Below are positions 8,117-17,484 of a stretch of DNA of 64,000 nt, piece by piece. Each line of letters begins with the position of its first letter. Positions within the stretch are counted from its first letter, which is position 1. The translations under genes were made by a program, and so were the position numbers. The stretch covers positions 372,001-436,000 of the forward strand of contig NZ_MPZV01000001.1 of NCBI RefSeq assembly GCF_002020355.1, written 5' to 3'. The notes under the pieces are model-generated. The model did no database searches. It was not told the DNA's origin and saw only the letters and a program-made list of their open reading frames with translations. This DNA is from Thioclava sediminum (GTDB lineage Bacteria; Pseudomonadota; Alphaproteobacteria; Rhodobacterales; Rhodobacteraceae).

Positions 8117-11101
8117 TCAGCGGCTCCACCAGCCCCGTTTCTTGGGCTTGGGCGCCTCCTCGGTCAGGGTCTCGCCCTCCGTCTCGGTCTCGGCGAAGGC
8201 CGGACCACCGGGCAGTTCGACCGGCGCATCAGGCTGCGGCGCTTCCGGCGGCTGCTCGAACGGAGTTTCCGGTTCGGGCGCGGGCGGCGCTTCCGGCGGC
8301 ACGTCGACAGGGGTTTCCTGCGGCGTGGGCTCGGGCGTCTCGACCGGTGCGTCGGGCTGCGGCGTCTCCTGCGGCTCGGTCGGCGCGTCAGGCTGCGGGG
8401 TTTCCGGCGGCTCGGGCGTGTCCGGCGTCTCTGCGACGGGTTCCTCGACCTTCTTGCGCGCGCGGGAGCGACGCTTCGGCTTGGGCGCCTCCTCGCTTGC
8501 TTCGGCCTCTGCGGCGTCGGCCTTGACCTCTGCGGCGCTGCCTTCGACGGCGGCTTGCGCATCCGCCTCGGGATCAACCTTCTTGCGCGACCGCGTGCGA
8601 CGCTTCGGCTTGGGCGCTTCTTCCTCGGCCTTGGCTTCGGTGCCCTCAACGGGGGCCTCCGCGGTCTCGGCTTCGGCTTTCGGCTCTTCCACCTTCTTGC
8701 GGGCGCGCGAGCGGCGCTTGGGCTTCGGCGCTTCTTCCGCGGGCTCAGCCTCGGTCTTCGCGTCGGTTTGCGCCTCGGTCTTGGCCTCGTCCGCCGGAGC
8801 TTCTGCCGCCTGCGCGGGTTCGGCCTTGGCGGGCGCTTCCTGCCCTTCGGTCACGTCCGAGGACTGATCGCCCGTGGACTGGTCCTTGGCGTGCTGGTCA
8901 TCCGACGACTGATCGCCGTTCTCCGAGGAGTCGCTATTCTCCCCGTTCTCGCCATTCGACTTCCGGCGACGACGACGACGACGACGTTTCTTCTTCGGCT
9001 GTTCCTCGGCGTCGGTCTCGACCTTCTGGGTCTGCTCCTCGGCCTCGGCCTCGGCTTCAACTTCGATCTCCGCCTCGTCCTCGGCGTCGTCGATCTCGGC
9101 CATCAGGCTGGCCGAAGCAGACACCACGGGGCTGTCCACTTCCGCGACATTGCGCGTCGCAGTCTTGAACTTCTCGATGGTGAAATCGGGCGAGACGAGT
9201 TCCGGCGCGGCTTCGATGCGCACGGACATGCCGTAACGCGCCTCGATCACCGCCACATGCTCGCGCTTGGCGTTCATCAGGTAGTTGGCAACCGCGACGG
9301 GCGCACGCACCAGAACCTCGCGGGTCCGCTTGCGGGTGCCCTCTTCCTCGATCGCGCGCAGGACGCTCAGCGCGAGGCTGTCATCGGAGCGGATCAGGCC
9401 GGTGCCGTGGCAATGGGTGCAGGGCTGCGTCGTGGATTCGATCATGCCCGGACGCAGGCGCTGGCGGCTCATCTCGAGAAGGCCGAAGCCGGAGATGCGG
9501 CCGACCTGAATGCGGGCGCGGTCGGTCTTGAGACGCTCCTTCATGCGCTTCTCGACGGCGTTGTTGTTCTTACGCTCGTCCATGTCGATGAAGTCGATCA
9601 CGATCAGACCGGCGAGGTCGCGCAGGCGCAGCTGGCGGGCCACTTCGTCGGCGGCCTCCAGGTTGGTCTTGAGCGCGGTTTCCTCGATCGAGCCTTCCTT
9701 GGTCGCCCGGCCCGAGTTCACGTCGATAGCGACGAGCGCTTCAGTGACGCCGATCACGATGTAACCGCCGGACTTGAGCTGCACGGTCGGGTTGAACATC
9801 GAGGCGAGGTAGCTCTCCACCTGATGACGCGCAAAGAGCGGCAGCGACTCGGCGTAGTGCTTCACGTTCTTGGCGTGGCTCGGCATGATCATCTTCATGA
9901 ACGCCTTCGCCGCGCGGTAGCCGCGCTCGCCCTCGACGAGAACCTCGTCGATATCCTTGTTGTAGAGGTCGCGGATCGACCGCTTGATCAGATCGCCTTC
10001 CTCGTAGATCGGCGCCGGCGCGACGGATTTCATCGTCAGGTCGCGGATCTGCTCCCACAGGCGCATCAGGTATTCGTAGTCGCGCTTGATCTCGGTCTTG
10101 GTGCGCTGCGCACCCGCCGTGCGCACGATCAGGCCCGCACCTTTCGGCACGTCCAGCTCGCCCGCGATTTCCTTGAGCTTCTTGCGGTCGGCGGCGTTGG
10201 TGATCTTGCGGCTGATGCCACCACCGCGCGCAGTGTTGGGCATGAGCACGCAGTAGCGGCCTGCCAGCGAGAGATAGGTGGTCAGCGCAGCGCCTTTGTT
10301 GCCGCGCTCTTCCTTGACGACCTGCACCAGCATGATCTGGCGCACCTTGATCACTTCCTGGATTTTATAGCGGCGCGGACGCGGCTTGCGAGCCGGACGG
10401 ATTTCTTCTTCGACATCCTCGTCGGCGACGGATTCAATGCCGCTATCGGCCTCGGCAGCGTCATCGCCCGCGTCGTCGTCATCGTCGTCGGAGTCGTCGC
10501 TGTCATCCTCGTCGGACGCGGTCTCAGCCGCAGCGGCGGGCATCGGGGCGGCTTCCGGCGCGGAAGTGTCTTCGGCGGGGGCCTCGGAGGTTTCCGTCTG
10601 CGCTTCAGCTTTGGTCTCGTCGCTCGACGCGTCGGCAGCCTCGTCGGCGCTCTCGCCTTCCGCCTCGGGATCGACGACGCCCATGCCCGGGATCTCGTCC
10701 GAGCTGATCACCGCTTCGTCCTGCTTGGCCTTCTCCGCCTTGTTCGACGACCGGCGCGAGCGGCGGCGGCGCGAGGATTTCGGCTTTTCCTCTTCCGCAG
10801 CCGCGGCTTCGGCGAGCTGGCGTTCTTCTTCCAGCAGCGCTTCGCGGTCGGCGACCGGGATCTGGTAGTAATCGGGGTGGATTTCCGCGAAGGCGAGGAA
10901 GCCGTGCCGGTTTCCGCCGTAGTCGACGAAGGCCGCCTGCAGCGACGGTTCGACGCGCGTTACTTTCGCGAGATAGATATTTCCGGCGAGCTGCCGTTTG
11001 TTGATGGTCTCAAAGTCGAATTCTTCAACCTTGTTGCCGTCCACCACCACGACGCGGGTCTCTTCCGCGTGGGTGGCATCGATAAGCATCTTCTTTGCCA
11101 T
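8117..11101 (-). CDS. rne: Ribonuclease E/G with long degradosome-type C-terminal tail
   Basis: The main endoribonuclease of mRNA decay and rRNA/tRNA processing. The 994-residue product starts at MAKKMLIDATHAEETRV, the family N-terminus. The S1 domain (about 35-280) is split by a large acidic insert of roughly 150 residues, typical of alphaproteobacteria. The catalytic aspartates are in AIDVNSGRAT (about D460) and VIDFIDMDE (about 503-508), and the Zn-link is CTHC near 565. The tail beyond about 670 is low in order: an arginine run, four APKPK(R/K)R modules and a proline-rich stretch with three PQPDAP repeats. These would bind RNA and degradosome partners. A leader of several hundred bases lies upstream. 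Confidence 0.95.
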   Translation of the reverse strand: MAKKMLIDATHAEETRVVVVDGNKVEEFDFETINKRQLAGNIYLAKVTRVEPSLQAAFVDYGGNRHGFLAFAEIHPDYYQIPVADREALLEEERQLAEAAAAEEEKPKSSRRRRSRRSSNKAEKAKQDEAVISSDEIPGMGVVDPEAEGESADEAADASSDETKAEAQTETSEAPAEDTSAPEAAPMPAAAAETASDEDDSDDSDDDDDDAGDDAAEADSGIESVADEDVEEEIRPARKPRPRRYKIQEVIKVRQIMLVQVVKEERGNKGAALTTYLSLAGRYCVLMPNTARGGGISRKITNAADRKKLKEIAGELDVPKGAGLIVRTAGAQRTKTEIKRDYEYLMRLWEQIRDLTMKSVAPAPIYEEGDLIKRSIRDLYNKDIDEVLVEGERGYRAAKAFMKMIMPSHAKNVKHYAESLPLFARHQVESYLASMFNPTVQLKSGGYIVIGVTEALVAIDVNSGRATKEGSIEETALKTNLEAADEVARQLRLRDLAGLIVIDFIDMDERKNNNAVEKRMKERLKTDRARIQVGRISGFGLLEMSRQRLRPGMIESTTQPCTHCHGTGLIRSDDSLALSVLRAIEEEGTRKRTREVLVRAPVAVANYLMNAKREHVAVIEARYGMSVRIEAAPELVSPDFTIEKFKTATRNVAEVDSPVVSASASLMAEIDDAEDEAEIEVEAEAEAEEQTQKVETDAEEQPKKKRRRRRRRRKSNGENGENSDSSENGDQSSDDQHAKDQSTGDQSSDVTEGQEAPAKAEPAQAAEAPADEAKTEAQTDAKTEAEPAEEAPKPKRRSRARKKVEEPKAEAETAEAPVEGTEAKAEEEAPKPKRRTRSRKKVDPEADAQAAVEGSAAEVKADAAEAEASEEAPKPKRRSRARKKVEEPVAETPDTPEPPETPQPDAPTEPQETPQPDAPVETPEPTPQETPVDVPPEAPPAPEPETPFEQPPEAPQPDAPVELPGGPAFAETETEGETLTEEAPKPKKRGWWSR

Positions 11102-11699
11102 GTAAATCCAATAGGTCAGCCCTTTGCGACCTGCCCGGGGGCGCGGCGCTGTCTTGGGCTGAAACTGTCCTTGAGGCGAGGTTGCGGACATGCGTGCAGA
11201 CGGCGGTGGCGTCGAGCCTGCCCGTCCTCATCTGCGATATCCCGTCACGCATCATCGCGGTTCTTTCCAAGGCGCGGTCGGCTTAGCCGCTTGGCGCCCA
11301 ATTAACGGCCTCCGTCCCGGCAAATGCGGAAGAGGGAGACAAACTTGCGGCCTTTCGGCCAATCGGTTGAGCCGGGGCCCCTTGCGCATCATCTGCGCCG
11401 GATCGGCCAAGGCATCAGCGAATTTCGGTGGGTCCACACTTATGGCGTGAAACCGACTGGTTCCGACCATAGCGGCACAGCCTACGGGAACACAATCGAA
11501 TTTTCGTAAGGGAAGGGTTAATCGCACCCCGGATTCTCGCGATGTTCAGCGATTGGGCAGGCCCGTTCCGGGGTTTTGCCGCCGCAGGCCGGAAAATGCC
11601 GCGGCGCGGTGCCATTCAGGCCCGCGCCGCTCACGTCGTCTTGTTCGAATGCCGCCCGCACACTTCGCACCTAGAGGCGAAGATGCGGGCGCGCGGACC
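11102..11699 (-). promoter_or_regulatory. Non-coding rne leader with candidate promoter
   Basis: No gene is seen in these 598 bases. On the minus strand TTGTGT (11490-11495) and TATGGT (11467-11472) are separated by 17 bases and could be the -35 and -10 of rne, giving a leader of about 360 bases. A long rne leader that mediates feedback by the enzyme is known in E. coli; equivalence here is only a suggestion. Confidence 0.3.
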
Positions 11700-13031
11700 T
11701 TACAGGTAATCCGCGCGGGCGAGGCCGTATTTGGCCATCTTCTCATTCAGGGTCCGGCGCGGCAGGCACAGCTCCTCCATCACCGCCGAGATCGAGCCCT
11801 TGTGGCGCCGCATCGTATTGTCGATCAGCATCTTCTCGAAGCTCTCGACATATTCCTTGAGCGGCTTGCCCTCGGTCGTGATCGCAGCCGGGCCCGCCTC
11901 TTCGTCGTCAGTCATCAGCAGCGACGCGATCGAGCCGGACCCCCGGCGCGATTGAAGCACCGCGCGTTCGGCCACGTTGATCAGCTGGCGCACATTGCCC
12001 GGCCACGGCGCCTGCAGCAGTTGGGCTGCTTCCTGCGCGGTGACTTCCGGCACATCGCAGCCATACTCATCGGCGAATTGCTCGGACATGCGGTTGAACA
12101 GCGTCAGGATATCTTCGCCGCGCGCCCGCAGCGGAGGCAGGGTGATCTTCAGCGCGGCGAGGCGGTAATAAAGATCGGGGCGCAGCGCGTCCTCGACCGT
12201 CTTGCCTTCGCCATGGGTGTTGCAGATCGCGACGATCCGCGTTTCCGCAGGTGCGCCCTGATCGTTGATGAATTGCAAAAGCCGCGCCTGCAGCGACTGG
12301 CTCAGCGCCTCGACATCCTCGAGGCAGAGCGTGCCGCCGCGCGCCTCTTCCATCAGCGGCAGGCCGCCCTCTTCGACCGGGCCGAACAGCTTGGCCGAGA
12401 GCGCTTCCTCGGTCAGCGCGGCACAGCTGACCACGACGAATTTCTTGCCGGCACGCGGGCCCGTCGCGTGCAGCGCATGGGCCACCAGCGTCTTGCCGGT
12501 GCCGGTCTCGCCATCGATCAGAACGTGGCCATCCGCCTGGGACAGATCGAGAATATCTTCGCGCAGACGCTCCATCGGCTCGGAAGTGCCGATCAGCTTG
12601 CCCATCACCTTCTCGCCCTCAGCCAGATCGCGGCGCAGCGCGCGGTTGTCGAGCGTCGTGCGGCGCGCCTGCGTCGCGCGCTTGGCCAGCTCGGTCATCC
12701 GGTCCGGCGAGAACGGCTTTTCCATGAAGTCCATCGCGCCGAGACGCATCGCCTCGACCGCCATCGGCACATCGCCGTGGCCAGTGATCATGATGACCGG
12801 CAGACCGCTATCGATCCCCATCAGCCGCTTGAGAAAGGCCATCCCGTCCATGCCGGGCATCCGGATGTCGGTGATCACCACGCCCGGCCAATCGGGGCCG
12901 ATCACTTTCAGCGCGTCTTCGGCGCTGGCATAGGTCTCGGCGTCGAAGCCCGACAGCGCCAGCCACTGGCTGACGGATTGCCGCATATCTTCCTCGTCAT
13001 CGACGATCGCTACCTTCATTAGTCTTGCCAT
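11700..13031 (-). CDS. DctD-like NtrC-family response regulator lacking the GAFTGA loop
   Basis: A 443-residue regulator: receiver domain (phosphoacceptor D55 in VITDIRMPG, K105), AAA+ domain with Walker A GETGTGKT at 174-181, and a C-terminal Fis-type helix-turn-helix (about 400-443). It is paired with the DctB-like kinase three bases upstream, so it probably responds to C4-dicarboxylates or a related organic acid. The segment where sigma-54 activators carry GAFTGA instead reads LFGPVEEGGLPLMEEA (215-230), and the Walker B end is LED rather than LDE (237-239). It therefore may not remodel sigma-54 polymerase. The start is supported by GGAG six bases upstream. Confidence 0.88.
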   Translation of the reverse strand: MARLMKVAIVDDEEDMRQSVSQWLALSGFDAETYASAEDALKVIGPDWPGVVITDIRMPGMDGMAFLKRLMGIDSGLPVIMITGHGDVPMAVEAMRLGAMDFMEKPFSPDRMTELAKRATQARRTTLDNRALRRDLAEGEKVMGKLIGTSEPMERLREDILDLSQADGHVLIDGETGTGKTLVAHALHATGPRAGKKFVVVSCAALTEEALSAKLFGPVEEGGLPLMEEARGGTLCLEDVEALSQSLQARLLQFINDQGAPAETRIVAICNTHGEGKTVEDALRPDLYYRLAALKITLPPLRARGEDILTLFNRMSEQFADEYGCDVPEVTAQEAAQLLQAPWPGNVRQLINVAERAVLQSRRGSGSIASLLMTDDEEAGPAAITTEGKPLKEYVESFEKMLIDNTMRRHKGSISAVMEELCLPRRTLNEKMAKYGLARADYL

Positions 13032-13034
13032 GTC

Positions 13035-14849
13035 TTACTCCGCGGCCTTTATGGCCCTGTTCTTGTCCGCCAGGAGAGGCAGCTGAACTTCGAACACTGC
13101 ACCCCCGCTTTCGGAATTATGGGCGGTCAGACGACCCCCGAAATCACTGATGATGGAGGACGAGATCGCGAGGCCCAGCCCCGTCCCTTCCCCCGGTTTC
13201 TTCGTGGTCCAGAACGGCTCGAACAGCTTGTCGAGATCCGAAATTCCGGGACCGTTATCACGCACGCTCAGCACGGCCGTCTCACCCGAGGTAAGCAACA
13301 ACTCCACTTGCGGTTCCTCAACCGACTTGGTGGCGTCGAGTGCATTTCGCAACAGGTTAATGATCACCTGCTCCAGCCGGATGCGGTCCGCCATGACCAT
13401 AACAGGACTGCGCGGCATGGTGCGCGAAATGTGCAATTTGCGAATTTTCAGCTGCGGCTCCATCATCGAGAGCGCCTCCGACAGAGCCACCCGCAGGTCC
13501 ACAGGCTCGAAGGCCTCGCCCCCCTTGCGGGCATAGGATTTCAGCTGCCGTGTGATCGCGCCCATCCGTCCAATCAGGTCGTCGATGCGCTGGAACGACG
13601 ACAGCGCCTCCTCGACCCGGGCGCGCTGCAGCAGCAGTTTCGCGCCTGCCAGATAGGTCTTCATCGCGGCCAAGGGCTGGTTCAGTTCGTGGCTCACCGC
13701 CGCGGACATCTCACCCAGAGCCGCAAGTTTCGAGCTTTGCGCGATCGTCTGTTCGGCCACGGCCAGATCCTGCTGCGCCTTCTCGCGCTCGGCGATCTCG
13801 CGGCTCAGCCGGGTGTTGAGCTGGCGCAGCTCCGCCGATTCCGCGCGCAATTCCTGACTTTGCCGCCGTGCGCGCCGCGAGAGCGCGTAGAAGACCAGCG
13901 CCAGCAGGATCGCGAAACCCATGATCTCGAGCGCGAGCACCGCATTCACCCGCTCGCGCACGGAATCGTAGCTGGTAAAGGCGATCATCTTCCAGCCGCG
14001 GAAGGGAATCCGCGCCTCGGTGCGCATCACCGCGCGGCCCTTGAGATAAGCGTCGGGCGCGTCATTGGCCCAGTCCGCGGTCGCCTGCAGCGCGCGCTCG
14101 ATCGCGGAAGGGGCCGAGCGCGCGGCCAGCGCCTCCGACATCGTCACCCCGCGCCAGCGCGGCTCGGTCGTCAGGATGATTTTGCCCTCGCTGTCGACCA
14201 CGGCCAGCGCATCGGAAATCCCGGCCCAGGCGCGTTCGAATTTCGACAGATCCGCCTCGACCACGATCACGCCGACGGGCTTGTTGTTCTGGATGACGGC
14301 CCGCGAATAATCGAATTCGGTGCCGCCCGCCTCGGGCTCGTTGAGCGAGAAGATCGTCCCGCGCGAGCGGGTCGCATCGACGAAGAAGGGCGCATTCGGG
14401 AAGGGCGTGCCGATCTGCGTGCGATTGGTCGACGCCACCACCCGGCCCTGCATGTCCAACAGCCGGATCGAGGCCACGGCGACCTCTTTCTTGGCCGTGA
14501 TCAGCTGCGCCGAGGCGGTGGAATAATCCGTGGTATCAAGGGCTTGCGTCAGCTCCGGATCGCGCGCGAGCAACAGCGGCACCACGGATGTCCGCTGCAG
14601 CTCGGACATGATGTTGCCGGTGTAAAGCGCAAGCCGCAGCTCGGTGCGCACGCGCGTCGTCTCGGTGAAACGCTGAGTCAGCCACTGGTTGGTGATCCAC
14701 ATCACCGCCCCCGCCAGCGCGAGGATCAGCACCACGGCGACACGCAGCAGCCAACGGGCGCGTGGCGAGCGCGCCATCACGCCGAGCCCGCCCTCACTCT
14801 CGGGCGGCTCTTCAGGTAAAATCGTCGAACGTGTCTGCACGTGCGTCAT
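13035..14849 (-). CDS. DctB-like sensor histidine kinase
   Basis: A 604-residue membrane kinase. A short cytoplasmic N-terminus leads to a transmembrane helix near 34-54, a periplasmic double-PAS/Cache sensor region (about 60-305) and a second helix near 310-330. Next come a coiled coil (RAESAELRQLNTRLSREIAEREK) and the kinase core with H-box SHELNQPLAAMK, N-box NLLRNALDA, G1 DNGPGI and G2 GTGLGLAIS. DctB proteins sense C4-dicarboxylates; the ligand here is inferred only from architecture and partner. It forms an operon with the response regulator, and no transporter gene is adjacent. Confidence 0.9.
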   Translation of the reverse strand: MTHVQTRSTILPEEPPESEGGLGVMARSPRARWLLRVAVVLILALAGAVMWITNQWLTQRFTETTRVRTELRLALYTGNIMSELQRTSVVPLLLARDPELTQALDTTDYSTASAQLITAKKEVAVASIRLLDMQGRVVASTNRTQIGTPFPNAPFFVDATRSRGTIFSLNEPEAGGTEFDYSRAVIQNNKPVGVIVVEADLSKFERAWAGISDALAVVDSEGKIILTTEPRWRGVTMSEALAARSAPSAIERALQATADWANDAPDAYLKGRAVMRTEARIPFRGWKMIAFTSYDSVRERVNAVLALEIMGFAILLALVFYALSRRARRQSQELRAESAELRQLNTRLSREIAEREKAQQDLAVAEQTIAQSSKLAALGEMSAAVSHELNQPLAAMKTYLAGAKLLLQRARVEEALSSFQRIDDLIGRMGAITRQLKSYARKGGEAFEPVDLRVALSEALSMMEPQLKIRKLHISRTMPRSPVMVMADRIRLEQVIINLLRNALDATKSVEEPQVELLLTSGETAVLSVRDNGPGISDLDKLFEPFWTTKKPGEGTGLGLAISSSIISDFGGRLTAHNSESGGAVFEVQLPLLADKNRAIKAAE

Positions 14850-14894
14850 GCGCGAAGTCTAAGCCAAGGCCCAGAGCGCAACAAGCGCGCGAGA

Positions 14895-15563
14895 TCAGGC
14901 GGTTGCCAGCATCCCGCTCAACGCGCGGAAAAGCGCCGCCCCATCGGCGCCACCCTGCGCAGCCTCGATCGCGCGCTCAGGGTGAGGCATCATGCCCAGC
15001 ACCCGGCGGTTCTCGCTCAGCACGCCCGCGATATCGTCGACGGACCCGTTGGGGTTCTCGACATAGCGGAACGCCACGCGGTCCTCGCCCTCGATGCGCG
15101 CAAGGCCTTCAGGGTCGATCTGGTAATTGCCGTCATGGTGGGCGACCGGGATCACGATCTCCTGCCCCGCCTCATAGCCCGAGGTATAGGCGCTGTCGGT
15201 CGTGGCGACGCGCAGCGCCAGCGGTTTCGAGACGAATTTCAGCCCCGCATTGCGCATCAAGGCGCCCGGCAGCAGCCGCATCTCGGTCAGCACCTGAAAA
15301 CCGTTGCAGATGCCGATGACATAGCCGCCCTTGCCTGCGAAATCGGCCACCGCCTGCCCGATGGGCGAGCGCGAGGCGATCGCGCCGCAGCGCAGATAAT
15401 CGCCATAGGAGAACCCGCCCGGCACACCGATGATATCGATGCCTTCGGGCAATGCGGTTTCCTTGTGCCAGACCTTGACGACATCCGCCCCGGCTGCGGC
15501 GAAGGCCATGCTCAGGTCGCGGTCGCAATTCGATCCGGGGAAGGTGATGACGGCGGCTTTCAT
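14895..15563 (-). CDS. purQ: Phosphoribosylformylglycinamidine synthase subunit I (glutaminase)
   Basis: The glutaminase subunit that feeds ammonia to PurL for step four of purine synthesis. The 222-residue class I amidotransferase has the nucleophile cysteine in GICNGFQVL and the His/Glu pair in MPHPERA near the C-terminus. The N-terminus [16 protein letters not shown] is typical. It lies downstream of purC and purS in the same orientation, but 130 bases and a dispersed repeat element separate it from purS. purL is not in the window. Confidence 0.96.
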   Translation of the reverse strand: MKAAVITFPGSNCDRDLSMAFAAAGADVVKVWHKETALPEGIDIIGVPGGFSYGDYLRCGAIASRSPIGQAVADFAGKGGYVIGICNGFQVLTEMRLLPGALMRNAGLKFVSKPLALRVATTDSAYTSGYEAGQEIVIPVAHHDGNYQIDPEGLARIEGEDRVAFRYVENPNGSVDDIAGVLSENRRVLGMMPHPERAIEAAQGGADGAALFRALSGMLATA

Positions 15564-15617
15564 GGGTGCAAACTCCTGGCCTTGAGGGTCGAACCTGTCG
15601 GGTAAGGCCTGTGCGGC

Positions 15618-15690
15618 CTTCGGCTTGGTACAAATATCCCGGGGGGAATTGGCCGGCAGGCCAAGGGGGGCAGCGCCCCCTGCCCTGCCC
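15618..15690 (-). repeat. Dispersed 3'-UTR repeat element, copy A (after purS)
   Basis: Read on the minus strand just after the purS stop codon: a hairpin of C/G runs (plus-strand 15665-15680), a second small hairpin GGCC-TGCC-GGCC (15651-15662), then the core CCCCGGGATATTTGTACCAAG followed by CCGAAG (15618-15644). The same layout occurs at 18517, 23161 and 26669. Confidence 0.75.
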
Positions 15691-15693
15691 GGA

Positions 15694-15933
15694 TCAGGCG
15701 ATCTCGATGGTGTATTTCTCGATCACGGTATTGGCGAGGAGCTTCTCGCACATTTCCTTCACCTCGGCCTCGGCAGAGGCTGCATCGGTAGCGCTCAGGT
15801 CCAGTTCGATCACCTTCCCCTGACGCACGCCTTCGACGCCGCCGAACCCCATATGGCCCAATGCGTGACGGACAGCCTCGCCCTGCGGGTCGAGCACCCC
15901 ATCCTTCAGCATGACATGAACGCGGGCTTTCAT
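15694..15933 (-). CDS. purS: Phosphoribosylformylglycinamidine synthase subunit PurS
   Basis: The small subunit that bridges PurL and PurQ in the three-protein FGAM synthase. At 79 residues it has normal length and begins [18 protein letters not shown], the family signature. It starts 14 bases after the purC stop codon, so the two are cotranscribed. The stop codon is followed by repeat copy A. Confidence 0.95.
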   Translation of the reverse strand: MKARVHVMLKDGVLDPQGEAVRHALGHMGFGGVEGVRQGKVIELDLSATDAASAEAEVKEMCEKLLANTVIEKYTIEIA

Positions 15934-15947
15934 CACGAGCGGTCCTT

Positions 15948-16709
15948 TCAGTTGATCAGCGTCGGTTTGATCGGCTGGGTATTGGTCGGCAGCACGCCAA
16001 GGCGCTTGGCGACTTCGGTATAGGCATCGGTCAGGCTGCCCAGATCGCGGCGGAACACGTCCTTGTCGAGCTTCTGGCCCGTCTTGACGTCCCACAGCCG
16101 GCAGCTGTCGGGGCTGATCTCGTCGGCCACGATCAGGCGCATGAAATCGCCATCCCAGACACGGCCGATCTCGATCTTGAAATCGACCAGCTTGATGCCG
16201 ACGCCGTAGAACACGCCGGTCAGGAAGTCGTTCACGCGCAGCGCCAGCGCCACGATGTCATCGAGGTCCTGCTGGCTCGCCCAGCCGAAGGCGATGATAT
16301 ATTCCTCGGGCACGAGCGGATCGCCCAGCTCGTCGTTCTTGTAGCTGTATTCGACGATCGGACGCGGCAGCGGCGTGCCCTCTTCCATGCCCAGACGCTT
16401 CGCGATCGAACCGGCGGCGAAGTTGCGCACGATCACCTCGAGCGGCACGATCTCCACCTGACGGATCAGCTGCTCGCGCATGTTGAGCCGTTTGATGAAG
16501 TGGTTCGGCACGCCGATATTGGTCAGGCCGGTCATGAAATACTCGGACAGGCGGTTGTTGAGCACGCCCTTGCCCTCGATCACGTCCTTCTTCTGCGCGT
16601 TGAAGGCGGTCGCGTCGTCCTTGAAATACTGGACCAGCGTTCCGGGCTCGGGGCCTTCATACAGAACCTTCGCCTTGCCTTCGTAGATCTTCTTGCGCCG
16701 GGGTGCCAT
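15948..16709 (-). CDS. purC: Phosphoribosylaminoimidazole-succinocarboxamide synthase (SAICAR synthetase)
   Basis: It joins aspartate to CAIR with ATP in purine synthesis. The 253-residue product has the family motifs [14 protein letters not shown] at the N-terminus, [14 protein letters not shown] in the middle, and [10 protein letters not shown] and [12 protein letters not shown] in the C-terminal half. The ATG at 16709 fits the family start. First gene of purC-purS-(repeat)-purQ. The 270 bases upstream, divergent from the ATPase zeta gene, show no gene and should hold both promoters. Confidence 0.96.
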   Translation of the reverse strand: MAPRRKKIYEGKAKVLYEGPEPGTLVQYFKDDATAFNAQKKDVIEGKGVLNNRLSEYFMTGLTNIGVPNHFIKRLNMREQLIRQVEIVPLEVIVRNFAAGSIAKRLGMEEGTPLPRPIVEYSYKNDELGDPLVPEEYIIAFGWASQQDLDDIVALALRVNDFLTGVFYGVGIKLVDFKIEIGRVWDGDFMRLIVADEISPDSCRLWDVKTGQKLDKDVFRRDLGSLTDAYTEVAKRLGVLPTNTQPIKPTLIN

Positions 16710-16979
16710 CGCGTCTCCGTTCTCACTTGGCGCGGCGGTGCCAGGGCCTGCGCCGCATACCGTCGGGAATGCCGCGCCCGCCCCTGCGCGCCGTCCGCGA
16801 AAGGGTGTTGCCCGCCCTATAGGACAAGCCCGCGAGTCTCGCAAGGTAAAGCGCACGCCACTTCACGCAGATGCACAGCCCCGTCAAACCGTCCAAAACG
16901 CGGCCCTTTCCTCTTGCGGCGCACGCCGTGCATGTGCATATCGGAGGTAACGGAGACTTTACCGGGAGGGACGTGGGCC

Positions 16980-17297
16980 ATGACCACCTTCGACGATCGC
17001 GAAAACGCCTATGAGAACAAGTTCGCGCATGATGCCGAGCTGCAGTTCAAGGCCGATGCCCGCTGCAACAAGATGCTGGGCCAATGGGCCGCAGAGCTTC
17101 TGGGCAAAACCGGCCCCGAGGCCGATGCCTATGTCCGCGAGGTCGTGACCTCCGATTTCGAGGAAGCGGGCCACGAAGACGTGTACCGCAAGCTCTCGGG
17201 CGATCTCGGCGACAAGGCCGATGAACAGACGATCCGCGCGAAGATGGCCGAATGCATGGCCGAGGCGCGCCGTCAGGTGGTCGACGAGGCCGAGTGA
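16980..17297 (+). CDS. DUF1476 protein: zeta inhibitor subunit of alphaproteobacterial F1-ATPase
   Basis: A 105-residue protein beginning MTTFDDRENAYENKFAHDAE, the N-terminal inhibitory helix of the zeta subunit first described in Paracoccus denitrificans. Zeta inserts into F1 and blocks ATP hydrolysis. The rest is predicted helical (QTIRAKMAECMAEARRQV). The F1 operon is 40 kb away in this window, so zeta is a separate transcription unit with its own terminator. An AGGTAACGGAG-type purine-rich stretch lies upstream of the ATG, though spacing is loose. Confidence 0.92.
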   Translation: MTTFDDRENAYENKFAHDAELQFKADARCNKMLGQWAAELLGKTGPEADAYVREVVTSDFEEAGHEDVYRKLSGDLGDKADEQTIRAKMAECMAEARRQVVDEAE

Positions 17298-17321
17298 GCC
17301 CTCGCCGATGACGCAGATTGG

Positions 17322-17353
17322 AAGGCCGGATGCCGAGCGCGTCCGGCCTTTTG
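17322..17353 (+). terminator. Intrinsic terminator after the zeta-subunit gene
   Basis: The stem AAGGCCGGA / TCCGGCCTT with an 11-base loop is followed by TTTTG. Confidence 0.75.
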
Positions 17354-17484
17354 CATTTCAGTCCGAGATTGCAGCGCCTTCATCAAGAACATGAAGGAAA
17401 CGAATTTGCCAATTCCCGCCTGTCATGGCAGGACAAACCCAACCGCCGCGCCCGACGCGGCCCTTTGCATTTGACGAGGCCCTT

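Noticed and set aside
8555-11305. A 916-codon open frame on the plus strand opposite rne
   Set aside because: Antisense of the repetitive, GC-rich rne coding sequence; its Leu/Gly/Arg-rich product has no recognisable domain.
17354-17484. A SAM or cobalamin riboswitch upstream of bmt
   Set aside because: The region is too short for a cobalamin riboswitch and I could not place the conserved segments of SAM-II or SAM/SAH motifs.
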